Shown here: in pieces, positions 16,635-27,815 of the stretch | Layout: every line of letters starts with the position of its first letter | Position numbering within the stretch: the stretch's first letter is position 1 | Source: an uncultured Clostridia bacterium | GTDB lineage: Bacteria; Bacillota; Clostridia; TANB77; CAG-508 | Assembly: GCA_944390405.1 (NCBI GenBank) | Contig: CALXPS010000011.1 | Span: 1-45,230, forward strand | Length of the DNA: 45,230 nt | Reading direction: 5' to 3' | The notes under the pieces: model-generated | Database searches by the model: none | Seen by the model: the letters and a program-made list of their open reading frames with translations, nothing else | Told to the model about the DNA's origin: nothing | Made by a program: the position numbers and the translations under genes

Positions 16635-18489
16635 CTATATTGCTTTAAAATTACACTTGCTAGCACACAATCCACATTTTATACACTTATCTTGGTCTAT
16701 TCTATACCCTTCTTCTCTATTTCCTGTAATTGCTCCTACTGGGCAATTTCTAGCACATAATCCACATCTTTTACATTTTTCTTGATTTATCTCCATATGT
16801 TTTAAAGCTTTACATTCATTCACTGAACATTTTTTATTCTCTATATGTTCTATGTATTCATTTTTAAAATATTTGATTGTGCTCAATACTGGATTTGGAG
16901 CCGTTTGTCCGAAGTCCACATATAGAAGTTTTCTTAACTGTTTGTGCAAGCTTTTCTAATTTTTCTAAATCTTCTAATGTTCCTTTTCCTTCTGTTATTT
17001 TTTCTAATATTTCTAGCATTCTTTTTGTTCCTATTCTACAAGGTGTGCACTTTCCGCAACTTTCATCTACAGTAAAACCTAAATAAAATTTTGCTAAATT
17101 TACCATACATTTTGTGTCATCCATTACTATTAATCCACCAGAACCCATCATTGAACCTATTGAGTTTAAAGATTCAAAATCTATTGGTGTATCTAAATTT
17201 TGTTCTGGAATACAGCCTCCTGAAGGTCCTCCTGTTTGTGCTGCTTTAAATTTTCTACCATTTGGAATGCCTCCACCTATATCAAATACTATTTCTCTTA
17301 ATGTTGTTCCCATCGGAACTTCTACTAATCCTACATTTACTACATTTCCACCTAATGCAAATACTTTTGTTCCTTTTGAATTTTCTGTTCCAATGCTTGA
17401 ATACCATTTTGAACCATTTAAAATTATTTTTGGAACATTTGCAAATGTTTCAACATTATTTATAAGTGTTGGTTTCATCCATAATCCTGCATTTGCTGGG
17501 AATGGTGGTTTTAATCTTGGATGCCCACTTTTACCTTCTATAGACGCAATTAGTGCTGTTTCTTCTCCACATACAAAGGCTCCTGCTCCTAATCTTACCT
17601 CTACATCAAATTCAAAATCTGTTCCAAATATATTTTTACCTAATATTCCATATTCTTTTGCTTGGTCTATGGCTATTTGAAATCTTTGTACTGCTATTGG
17701 ATATTCTGCTCTCACATATATGTAACCTTTATTTGCACCTATACTATATCCTGCAATCATCATTGCTTCTAAAACTGAATGTGGATCTCCTTCTAGAATA
17801 CTTCTATCCATAAATGCTCCTGGATCTCCTTCATCTGCATTACATACAACATATTTTTGAGTACCTTTTGCTATTCTAGTTAATTCCCACTTTTTGCCTG
17901 TTGGAAATCCTGCTCCTCCTCTACCACGAAGTCCTGAATCTGTAATCTCTTTAATTACATCTTCTGGTGTCATTTCAAGCAATACTTTTTCTAATGCTTT
18001 ATATCCATCAAAGGCAATATATTCATCAATATTTTCTGGATCTATTACTCCACAATTTTTTAGAGCGATTCTTTTTTGCTTTTTATAAAAGTTTAGTTCA
18101 TCTAATCTTGTTACTGTTTGTTCATCAATTTCTTTACATAATAGTCGTTCTACAATTTGTCCATTTATTATATGTGTGTTAATAATTTCTTCACAATCTT
18201 CTGGAGTACAATGTGCATAAAATACATCTTCTGGCCTTATTATAACTATTGGTCCTTTGCTACATAAACCAAAACATCCTGTTTGAATTACTTTAACATT
18301 TTCTATATTTTTTTCTTCTAATATTTTTCTAAATGTTTCTATTATTTTAGGTGATTTTGAAGATGTACAACCTGTTCCATGGCATACTAATATATGCTTT
18401 TCTCTAGTATTTGCTTGTAAATTCACCCTCAAATCTAGTTCTTTTCTTTTTTCTTCTCTAATTTTATGTATTTCTTCTAATGATTTCAT
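16635..18489 (-). CDS. hydB: Hydrogenase/NADH-binding subunit HydB (NuoF-like), read through a +1 shift at CGG
   Basis: The flavin subunit of the HydABC complex, linking NAD(H) and ferredoxin. The joined protein is 617 residues. An N-terminal thioredoxin-like 2Fe-2S domain (CHGTGCTSS; CFGLCSKGP) is followed by the NuoF core with GLRGRGGAGFPTGKKW (NADH/FMN site, near 185), GAGAFVCGEETALIASIEG (near 310), and the 4Fe-4S motif CGKCTPCRIGTKRM (near 480). SICGL meets CGG at 16911-16909. The +1 frame supplies G-QTAPNPVLSTIKYF, then two 4Fe-4S motifs (CKRCGLCARNCPVGAI; CIKCGLCASKCNFKAI) to the stop at 16635. CGLGQTAPNP is invariant in the family, which fixes both the shift point and the glycine. Frame 0 would lose the last cluster cysteine context and both ferredoxin clusters. 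The start follows AAGGAGGG. Confidence 0.95.
16908..16911 (-). other. +1 frameshift site 3: CTT CGGA CAA (hydB)
   Basis: Frame 0 is TGT GGA CTT CGG ACA AAC. In +1 it is GGA CAA ACG GCT CCA, giving CGL-G-QTAP. The glycine (residue 527) is invariant in NuoF/HydB proteins, so the decoding of CGGA as one Gly is well fixed here. Confidence 0.95.
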
Positions 18490-18545
18490 TGTTACCCTCC
18501 TTATTTTGTAATCTATTGGACATACAATTATATCTCTATTAGCTT

Positions 18546-19037
18546 TTATTTTTTTGATTTATATTCTTCTATAACTTTATCTAATAATTCTGGAGTTGCA
18601 TTCCCATATACCTCTCCATTTACTGTAAATACTGGAGCTAGCCCACATGCTCCTATGCATCTTGTAGCTTCTATTGAAAATTTTCCGTCTGGTGTAGTTT
18701 CTCCAACATCAATTCCCAATTTTTCTTTTAACTTATCTAATATTTTTTCAGAACCCTTTACATAACACGCTGTACCTAAGCATACAGCTATATTATATTT
18801 TCCTTTTGCTTCTAGAGTAAATCTTGAATAAAAAGTTATTACTCCATAAATTTCTGCCATAGGAATTCCTAAATATTCTGATATAGCTAATTGTGCATGT
18901 TTTGGAATATATCCGTAACCTTCTTGTACTTCATTTAATATTTGAATTAAATTGCTTTTATCTTTTTCATATTTTGATAGAATTTGCTCCATTTTTGTGT
19001 CTTGATAATTTTCCCCATTATTACATTCACAACACAT
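18546..19037 (-). CDS. hydC: Hydrogenase subunit HydC (NuoE-like 2Fe-2S protein)
   Basis: 163 residues. A thioredoxin-like ferredoxin subunit of the HydABC/NuoE type: LIQILNEVQEGYGYIPKHAQ near residue 30, GVITFYSRF near 66, and the four cluster cysteines in CLGTACYVKG (near 85) and ATRCIGACGLAP (near 123). It passes electrons to HydB. The start ATG 19037 is placed by GAAGGAGG; the longer frame from 19088 has no ribosome site. The gene order hydC-hydB-(mnt)-hydA follows the usual operon apart from the insertion. Spacing to hydB is 56 bases. No frameshift is present in this subunit. Confidence 0.95.
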   Translation of the reverse strand: MCCECNNGENYQDTKMEQILSKYEKDKSNLIQILNEVQEGYGYIPKHAQLAISEYLGIPMAEIYGVITFYSRFTLEAKGKYNIAVCLGTACYVKGSEKILDKLKEKLGIDVGETTPDGKFSIEATRCIGACGLAPVFTVNGEVYGNATPELLDKVIEEYKSKK

Positions 19038-19119
19038 GTTTTTTCCTCCTTCTTTTATTATATTATATTTTTTCAAAAAATACAGCATTTTTTTTGATTT
19101 GGCATTTATTACCTTTTAC

Positions 19120-20361
19120 TTAGATTAATATTTGAATTAACTGTGCTATTTCAAACAAATATGCAATTATACTTTTTCTTTCTACTTGCTCTACTGTTTT
19201 TATTGATATTTCATCTATTATTTCATTTCCTTTATATACTATTATTTTTCCAACCTCTGTATCCTTTGGTAATGGTGCTTCAAACTCTGTATTTGCTGTT
19301 GATTCAATTTCTATAGTTTCATTTGTTTTTAATGGATACATTTTATATTTCCCATCTTCTATATATATTTCTGGTCTTAATTCTACTCCTTTAATTACTC
19401 TGATCCTTCTTTTATTAATTCTACACCAGTTTTCGTATTCTGATTGTACTAAAGCATCAATATCAACTTGTTTATATTCTTTATATGTGTATTCTATTAA
19501 TTTGATTGTATCTTGTGTCCTTATTTTTCTTGTATCTGCCCCTAATACAACTGTTATGATTTCAAATCCGTCTCGATTTACTGTTGTTGTTAAACATCTT
19601 CCTGCTTTGCTTGTATATCCAGTTTTTCCACCTGTTACTCCATCTAAATATCCTAGTAATTCGTTTGTATTTGATATTGTTTTTGGATATCCATTTATTG
19701 TTACAGTATGTTGTTTTGTTGCAACTACTTCAGCTACTTTTTTATTTTTTGTTGCATAATCTACTATTTTTGCAAGTTCTAATGCTGTTGTATAATGCCC
19801 ATCTCTATCTAAACCATGTGGAGTTACAAAATGTGTATTTTGCAAACCAAGTTCTTTTGCTTTATTATTCATGCGTTCTACAAAGTTTTCTACACTTCCT
19901 GTTGTACTTATTGCTATTTCTACTGCCGCATCGTTTCCTGAGCATAACATTAAGCCATATAATAAGTCATTATATGTTATTTTATCTCCTGTATTTAGTC
20001 CTAATCTTGAACCTATTGTACTTGCTGCTTCTTTTGATACAGTTACCGTATCATTAAGATGCTCTTCACCTACTATTTCCATCATAACTATTGCTGTCAT
20101 CATTTTTGTTGTACTTGCCATGGGCACAGGTGTATTCTCATCTTTCCCCCATATTACTGTTCCAGAGGCTCTATCATATACTACTGCATATCTTGATAAA
20201 ACAGAAGGTTCCTTTATTGTTTGTGCTTCTTCAATGGCTTCATCTAACCATATATAGTTCCATTCATCTGGGTCTTCTACATTAGCAAATGAAGGGGTTA
20301 TTATACTTAAATTTATTATAATAATTAATAAAATTAATGATAAAATTTTCTTTATTTTCAT
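19120..20361 (-). CDS. dacF: D-alanyl-D-alanine carboxypeptidase (DacF-type PBP, S11 family)
   Basis: Low-molecular-weight penicillin-binding protein trimming peptidoglycan stem peptides outside the membrane. 413 residues with an N-terminal signal segment (MKIKKILSLILLIIIINLSI). Active-site motifs: SxxK in MASTTKMMTA near residue 81, SxN in CSGNDAA near 142, and KTG in GGKTGYTSKAG near 245. A beta-rich C-terminal domain and a final hydrophobic helix (IIAYLFEIAQLIQILI) probably tether it to the membrane. DacF-like enzymes are often linked to sporulation in Firmicutes; assignment to DacF rather than DacA/DacB is by general resemblance. The start follows AAGGTGA. Confidence 0.9.
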   Translation of the reverse strand: MKIKKILSLILLIIIINLSIITPSFANVEDPDEWNYIWLDEAIEEAQTIKEPSVLSRYAVVYDRASGTVIWGKDENTPVPMASTTKMMTAIVMMEIVGEEHLNDTVTVSKEAASTIGSRLGLNTGDKITYNDLLYGLMLCSGNDAAVEIAISTTGSVENFVERMNNKAKELGLQNTHFVTPHGLDRDGHYTTALELAKIVDYATKNKKVAEVVATKQHTVTINGYPKTISNTNELLGYLDGVTGGKTGYTSKAGRCLTTTVNRDGFEIITVVLGADTRKIRTQDTIKLIEYTYKEYKQVDIDALVQSEYENWCRINKRRIRVIKGVELRPEIYIEDGKYKMYPLKTNETIEIESTANTEFEAPLPKDTEVGKIIVYKGNEIIDEISIKTVEQVERKSIIAYLFEIAQLIQILI

Positions 20362-20503
20362 TTTTCAATTCACCTTGTACATTTATATTCAAATGTGTTG
20401 CTATTTATTTATAATTTTTATACAAAAATTCTATCATAACAATTAACATTATTCAACATTTTTTTTGGAATTTAAACTCTTTAGAAATAAAATATGGAAG
20501 AGT

Positions 20504-20750
20504 TTATTTATAGATTTGTCCACGATTATTTATTTTAGTTACTAAAATTGTACATTCATTTTTATTTAGCGTATATATAATTCTATAATTACCGAACTCG
20601 CAGTCTATAATCATTTTTACAACCTGCCATTTTTTTCACATCACCTTCTGGCAGGTTATAAATAGCTTTATAAATTCTTAATTTTTGAACTTTATCCTGC
20701 TTTGCAATAAATTTTAAAGCAATGGGTCTAATTATGATTTTGTAAGTCAT
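20504..20750 (-). CDS. RelE/ParE-type toxin, read through a +1 shift at CGG
   Basis: Too short and split to appear in a normal ORF list. Frame 1 from ATG 20750 reads MTYKIIIRPIALKFIAKQDK, then VQKLRIYKAIYNLPEGDVKK and MAGCKNDYRLRV, then CGG immediately followed by TAA. Skipping one base replaces CGG-TAA with GGT AAT TAT AGA and gives G-NYRIIYTLNKNECTILVTKI to a stop at 20504. The total is 81 residues, normal for RelE. KxMxG..N.YRLRVGNYRIIY is the core signature of the RelE/ParE family, with the glycine conserved. RelE toxins cleave mRNA at the ribosome. The start overlaps the antitoxin gene by 23 bases. A toxin needing frameshifting would be made only if the host shifts efficiently. Confidence 0.85.
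20591..20594 (-). other. +1 frameshift site 4: GTT CGGT AAT (relE-like); CGG followed by stop
   Basis: Frame 0 is CGA GTT CGG TAA. In +1 it is GGT AAT TAT AGA, giving RV-G-NYR. The fourth base is T instead of A, showing that the signal is the CGG codon and not the tetramer CGGA. Confidence 0.88.
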
Positions 20751-21024
20751 CCATAGTCAACCCCTCTCTCTTTAGAATTTCTTCAAGCGTTTTTGAATTT
20801 TTTAGTTCTTCTTTTTTAGTCTCTTTACTTTCTTTTAAATAGTCTAAATACATTATTTTTTCTGTTATGTCCATATTCTCTAATATTACAGTCGGTTCAA
20901 GTTTTAATAATTCACTGTCAATTGCTTTTTCCATTAAAACTTTAATTGAAACTAGACATTCTGCATTAAGACGTGGTGTCATTTTTATTACATCTTTAAT
21001 AGTTTGTAATTGTGCTTCAGACAT
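20728..21024 (-). CDS. Probable antitoxin of the RelE-type pair
   Basis: 98 residues from ATG 21024, nine bases after GGAG; the TTG at 21033 sits on that site and is less likely. It is helical and charged, with no clear ribbon-helix-helix or Phd motif. The C-terminus SKTLEEILKREGLTMDDLQN could be the toxin-wrapping helix. It is called an antitoxin because the RelE-like gene overlaps its end and both share the promoter at 21049-21077. The sequence family is not one I recognise. Confidence 0.6.
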   Translation of the reverse strand: MSEAQLQTIKDVIKMTPRLNAECLVSIKVLMEKAIDSELLKLEPTVILENMDITEKIMYLDYLKESKETKKEELKNSKTLEEILKREGLTMDDLQNHN

Positions 21025-21048
21025 TTTCTTCAACTCCTTTCATTTCAT

Positions 21049-21077
21049 ATTATATCAGTTTTTTCAAAATATTACAA
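21049..21077 (-). promoter_or_regulatory. Promoter of the toxin-antitoxin operon
   Basis: Minus strand TTGTAA (21077-21072), 17-base spacer, TATAAT (21054-21049), 25 bases before the antitoxin ATG. Confidence 0.65.
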
Positions 21078-21120
21078 TAAAAAGTTACAATTACAAATCA
21101 GATATTTTTTCCATTTTCTG

Positions 21121-21149
21121 TTTACAAATTTGAAAAAAGGTTATATTAT
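21121..21149 (+). promoter_or_regulatory. Promoter of the M18 aminopeptidase gene
   Basis: TTTACA (21121-21126), 17-base spacer, TATTAT (21144-21149), 34 bases upstream of the ATG. It is divergent from the toxin-antitoxin promoter. Confidence 0.6.
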
Positions 21150-21182
21150 ATTGTATATTAATTTAGGAAGGATGATGAGTAT

Positions 21183-22586
21183 ATGAGTGAAACTGAGAAA
21201 TTAAAGGAATTTTTATTTGACACAAAAAAATGTGGTTGGGACACATTATCTGATGAATATAGACATGAAATTATTAAATTTAGCGATGAATTTATTCATT
21301 TCTTAAATAAAAGCAAAACAGAGAGAGAAGCTGCATCTTTTATAACTGAAATTTTAGAAAAAAACGGCTTTGTTAATATAAAAGAAAAAATAGTTTTAGC
21401 TCCTGGTGACAAAATTTATTATATTAATAGAGAAAAAGCTATTTATGCTGCTATTATTGGTACAAAATCAATTGAATCAGGGCTTAATATTGTAGGTTCA
21501 CATATTGATTCTCCAAGATTAGATTTAAAACCAAATCCATTATATGAAAATACCGGATTTGCTTTCTTTAAAACGCATTACTATGGTGGAGTTAAGAAAT
21601 ATCAATGGACTACAATTCCTCTTGCTATTCATGGAGTTATTGTTAAAACTAATGGGGAAAAAATTAATATCAGCATTGGTGAAGATGAAGAAGACCCAAT
21701 ATTTACTATTACAGACCTTTTACCTCATTTGGCACAAGAGCAAATGGAGAAAAAATTAAAAGATGGAATTTCTGGTGAAGATTTAAATTTATTAATTGGT
21801 AGTATTCCATTTGGAGATGAAAAATGTCCAGAAAGAATTAAATTAAATATACTTAAAATATTAAATGATAAATATGGAATAACCGAAAGAGATTTTGTAA
21901 GTTCTGAACTTGAACTAGTACCTGCATTTAAAGCTAGAACTTTAGGTTTTGATAGAAGTATGGTTGCAGGTTATGGTCAAGACGATAGGGTATGTGCATA
22001 TACCTCTTTAAGAGCCTTATTAGATGTTTCTAGTCCCGCTAAAACCGTAGTTTGCATATTTGCAGATAAAGAAGAAATTGGAAGTATGGGAAATACTGGT
22101 ATGGAATCTCATGTTTTTGATACTTTTATTTCTGAATTATTAAATAAGACAAATGCAAATAGACCTAATTTATTAGATAAAGTATTCTGCAATTCTAAAA
22201 TGCTTTCAGCTGACGTTGATGCTGCATTTGATCCAATTTATCCCTCTGTTTCTGAAAGAAATAATGCTGCATATCTAGGTAAAGGTGTTGGACTTAATAA
22301 ATACACTGGTGTTCGTGGTAAATCTGGTGCTTCTGATGCAAATGCAGAATTTGTTGCTGTTGTAAGAAATATATTTGAATCTAATAATATTTCTTATCAA
22401 GTAAGTGAACTTGGAAAAGTTGATACTGGCGGAGGCGGAACTATAGCATATATATTAGCTAATAAAGGTATTGATGTTATAGATTGTGGAATTCCAGTTT
22501 TATCAATGCATTCTCCTTATGAAGTTACAAGTAAATTTGATATATATGAAGCTTATAAAGCATATCGTGCTTTCTTGATTAATTAA
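21183..22586 (+). CDS. M18 family metallo-aminopeptidase
   Basis: 467 residues. Zinc aminopeptidase removing N-terminal (often acidic) residues from peptides in the cytoplasm. Metal and catalytic motifs of family M18 are in order: VGSHIDSPRLDLKPNP near residue 103 (His ligand), GYGQDDRVCAYTSLRALLDV near 260 (bridging Asp), DKEEIGSMGNTGMES near 297 (Glu base and Glu ligand), SADVDAAFDP near 342 (Asp ligand) and CGIPVLSMHSPYEV near 440 (His ligand). All expected ligands are present, so it should be active. The start follows AGGAAGGATG. Monocistronic, with a strong terminator. Confidence 0.95.
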   Translation: MSETEKLKEFLFDTKKCGWDTLSDEYRHEIIKFSDEFIHFLNKSKTEREAASFITEILEKNGFVNIKEKIVLAPGDKIYYINREKAIYAAIIGTKSIESGLNIVGSHIDSPRLDLKPNPLYENTGFAFFKTHYYGGVKKYQWTTIPLAIHGVIVKTNGEKINISIGEDEEDPIFTITDLLPHLAQEQMEKKLKDGISGEDLNLLIGSIPFGDEKCPERIKLNILKILNDKYGITERDFVSSELELVPAFKARTLGFDRSMVAGYGQDDRVCAYTSLRALLDVSSPAKTVVCIFADKEEIGSMGNTGMESHVFDTFISELLNKTNANRPNLLDKVFCNSKMLSADVDAAFDPIYPSVSERNNAAYLGKGVGLNKYTGVRGKSGASDANAEFVAVVRNIFESNNISYQVSELGKVDTGGGGTIAYILANKGIDVIDCGIPVLSMHSPYEVTSKFDIYEAYKAYRAFLIN

Positions 22587-22593
22587 AAGTCAT

Positions 22594-22633
22594 AAACCAA
22601 CAAATCCAGCCCAAAAGCTGGATTTGTTGGTTT
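22594..22633. terminator. Bidirectional terminator after the M18 gene
   Basis: A perfect 17-bp inverted repeat, AAACCAACAAATCCAGC (22594-22610) with its complement at 22617-22633, loop CCAAAA, between convergent genes. Confidence 0.9.
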
Positions 22634-22636
22634 ATC

Positions 22637-23131
22637 TCAGGAATTCTCCTTCGATTCGAAGAGCCAATATGCTCTTAACGCACATATTGCTTTTTCTTCA
22701 ATTCTTCTTATAGTCTCTCTTGATAGTTCCATTTCTTCTCCTATGTCTTCAAGTTTCTTATCCTCATAATACCGTTGCTTTACCACATATCTTTCTCGGA
22801 TAGTACTTCTTACTTTCGGTTTGGGATATTTACTTTCATACATCGGAGCGAAAAACTTTTTCATCATAAAATTGAAAAACATTTTTGATAAACTTTTACT
22901 TTTCTTGCTCAAGTATAGTTGGTAGACTTCATGTAATTCATCTTCGGAAAATATTATGGGTGCAACAATCTTTACCTTTTTCAAATAGTGGTTGAAACCA
23001 CTTTTGAATGAGCACCCTATACGAGTACTCATTTTCATTTCATATCGTTTGCAACCGTCCTTTTCATCAATAAACCGCTGGATTTCCATCCAACCTTTCT
23101 CCCATGTTTTTGTCTTTGCTGTCTTTTGCAT
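22637..23131 (-). CDS. Sigma-70 region-4-like HTH protein, foreign composition
   Basis: 164 residues. The C-terminal part (STIRERYVVKQRYYEDKKLE, then DIGEEMELSRETIRRIEEKA) is a sigma-70 region 4-type helix-turn-helix; the N-terminal 90 residues match nothing I know. It could be a phage- or element-borne sigma factor or regulator. Base composition is visibly higher in G+C than its neighbours, and it is the only gene in the window using CGG as a sense codon (twice: CAG CGG TTT near residue 19 and CAA CGG TAT near residue 121). If CGG always caused a +1 shift this gene could not be translated, so it is either recently acquired, silent, or a counterexample. The start follows AGGAGAG. No integrase or other phage gene is adjacent. 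Confidence 0.65.
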   Translation of the reverse strand: MQKTAKTKTWEKGWMEIQRFIDEKDGCKRYEMKMSTRIGCSFKSGFNHYLKKVKIVAPIIFSEDELHEVYQLYLSKKSKSLSKMFFNFMMKKFFAPMYESKYPKPKVRSTIRERYVVKQRYYEDKKLEDIGEEMELSRETIRRIEEKAICALRAYWLFESKENS

Positions 23132-23227
23132 AATTAGCTCTCCTACAAATAAAATTTGGAAATATATTCCATATTTTTATTATAGCATATGTTTACGTAA
23201 AATTCAATCATCATAAACTTAATATAT

Positions 23228-23725
23228 CTATATTAAATAGTCGCTTTTTTCTTGTAAATTTTCAAAATTCTTTTGTCTTAATATTTCATATGCCACTATT
23301 GCCACCGAATTTGACAAGTTTAATGAACGCAATGTTTTTCTCATTGGTATTCTTGCTGTTTTTTGTATATATTTTTTTAATATGTCTTCTGGAAGTCCTT
23401 TTGTCTCTTTTCCAAACAATATAAATACTTCTTCCATTCCTGAATAGTCTATTTCTGAATAGCAATGTGTTCCTTTTGTCGTTACAAAATACATATTCTT
23501 TTCTTCTGGCTTATATTTTTCTAAAAACTCTTTAAAACTGTTATGTTCCTCTATATCTAATTTGTCCCAATAATCAAGTCCTGCTCTTTTTACTTTCTTT
23601 TCTTCTATGCTAAAACCTAATGGTCTTACTAAATGTAATTTTGCTCCAATTGCTGCACAAGTTCTTGCTATGTTTCCTGTATTTTGTGGTATTTCTGGTT
23701 CTACTAGTACGATGTGTAATTTCAT
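23228..23725 (-). CDS. trmL: tRNA (cytidine(34)-2'-O)-methyltransferase TrmL
   Basis: 165 residues, a SPOUT-class enzyme that methylates the wobble ribose of tRNA-Leu species. Family motifs: LVEPEIPQNTGNIARTCAAI at the N-terminus, HLVRPLGF near residue 32, VFILFGKETKGLPEDIL near 95 and IPMRKTLRSLNLSNSVAIVA near 125 (the knotted SAM-binding loop). Length and order are standard. The start follows AAGGAGAAATTT. It faces away from the small toxin gene; the spacer is short. Confidence 0.95.
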   Translation of the reverse strand: MKLHIVLVEPEIPQNTGNIARTCAAIGAKLHLVRPLGFSIEEKKVKRAGLDYWDKLDIEEHNSFKEFLEKYKPEEKNMYFVTTKGTHCYSEIDYSGMEEVFILFGKETKGLPEDILKKYIQKTARIPMRKTLRSLNLSNSVAIVAYEILRQKNFENLQEKSDYLI

Positions 23726-23752
23726 AAATTTCTCCTTAATTTTATTTTTTTA

Positions 23753-23781
23753 TTGACTTTTTGTAAAAATTGTATTATATT
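23753..23781 (+). promoter_or_regulatory. Promoter of the small toxin gene
   Basis: TTGACT (23753-23758), 17-base spacer, TATATT (23776-23781); about 55 bases of leader before the ATG. Confidence 0.65.
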
Positions 23782-23842
23782 ATTGCTTATAGGAAATGAG
23801 AACAAGCAGATGTGGTTTACCTCTCAGAAGGAGGTGGGGCAT

Positions 23843-23968
23843 ATGATAGAAAGCACTTTAATTACTATTATTTACATACTATTTTATTCATTAATTTTAG
23901 TAACTGCAATCATAATTGCCTTAATTATTGCATTAGCGGTAATTCTAAGTAAAAATAATAAGCAATAA
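23843..23968 (+). CDS. Small single-pass membrane peptide, probable type I toxin
   Basis: 41 residues: a short polar start (MIESTL), one long hydrophobic segment (about residues 6-35) and a basic tail (SKNNKQ). The ATG follows a very strong ribosome site, AAGGAGGTGGGG. This build, a terminator hairpin right after the stop, and a consensus promoter on the opposite strand reading back into the 3' end are the layout of holin-like/type I toxin-antitoxin loci of Firmicutes (TxpA/BsrG-like). The longer frame from 23753 covers the promoter and is not real. The toxin role is inferred from layout, not from a recognised sequence family. Confidence 0.6.
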   Translation: MIESTLITIIYILFYSLILVTAIIIALIIALAVILSKNNKQ

Positions 23969-24050
23969 AAAAACGCATCTGTAATTTAACGGTTGTAGAT
24001 GCGTTTTACATTTACACTGGTAAACCACTTTTGTGGTTTCTCCATTTCCT
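23962..24050 (-). ncRNA. Putative antisense antitoxin RNA
   Basis: A strong promoter on the minus strand (24057-24085) would start a transcript at about 24050 that ends at the hairpin 23969-24006, whose T-run on this strand overlaps the toxin stop codon. The RNA would be about 85 bases and complementary to the toxin mRNA 3' end. Its first bases (ATAGGAAATGGAGAA ... GTGGTTTACC) resemble the toxin leader (ATAGGAAATGAGAAC ... GTGGTTTACC at 23789-23822). Confidence 0.5.
23968..24008. terminator. Terminator hairpin shared by toxin mRNA and antisense RNA
   Basis: AAAACGC-ATCT (23969-23979) pairs with AGAT-GGCGTTTT (23996-24006) with one bulged G. A-rich and T-rich flanks allow it to work in both directions. 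Confidence 0.7.
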
Positions 24051-24056
24051 ATTTTT

Positions 24057-24085
24057 ATTATACTGATTTTTTTTTAATTTGTCAA
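24057..24085 (-). promoter_or_regulatory. Consensus promoter for the antisense RNA
   Basis: Minus strand TTGACA (24085-24080), 17-base spacer, TATAAT (24062-24057): a perfect match to sigma-A consensus in both boxes, pointing away from the rpoC end and into the toxin gene 3' region. Confidence 0.75.
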
Positions 24086-24102
24086 TATGTTAATTTAATA
24101 TT

Positions 24103-27631
<3,529 letters not shown>

Positions 27632-27815
27632 TAGAATCCTCCTTCACCATTTTCTATATAGTAATTTCTTCGAGGTTTGGACGAGCAATGCTCGCCCCTA
27701 CATTGTGTTGGTGAGCAATGTCGCCCCTACATTACCTAATTTGCAAAATATACACTGCTCGAACAATTCCCTTCTGTCATTTTGCAAATTTGTAATGTAA
27801 ATATTTAATTAATTT
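27632..27815. repeat. rpoB-rpoC spacer filled by palindromic repeats
   Basis: 184 bases separate rpoB and rpoC. Two units of the GAGCAATG repeat occur at 27679-27701 and 27709-27731 (the second shortened to GTGAGCAATGTCGCCCCTAC). A long inverted repeat follows: TACATTAC plus ATTTGCAAAAT (about 27727-27750) pairs with ATTTTGCAAAT plus GTAATGTA (about 27778-27800). Together they look like a small mobile palindromic element inserted inside the operon. The hairpin has no clear T-run on the rpoC side, so transcription can probably continue. Confidence 0.65.
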
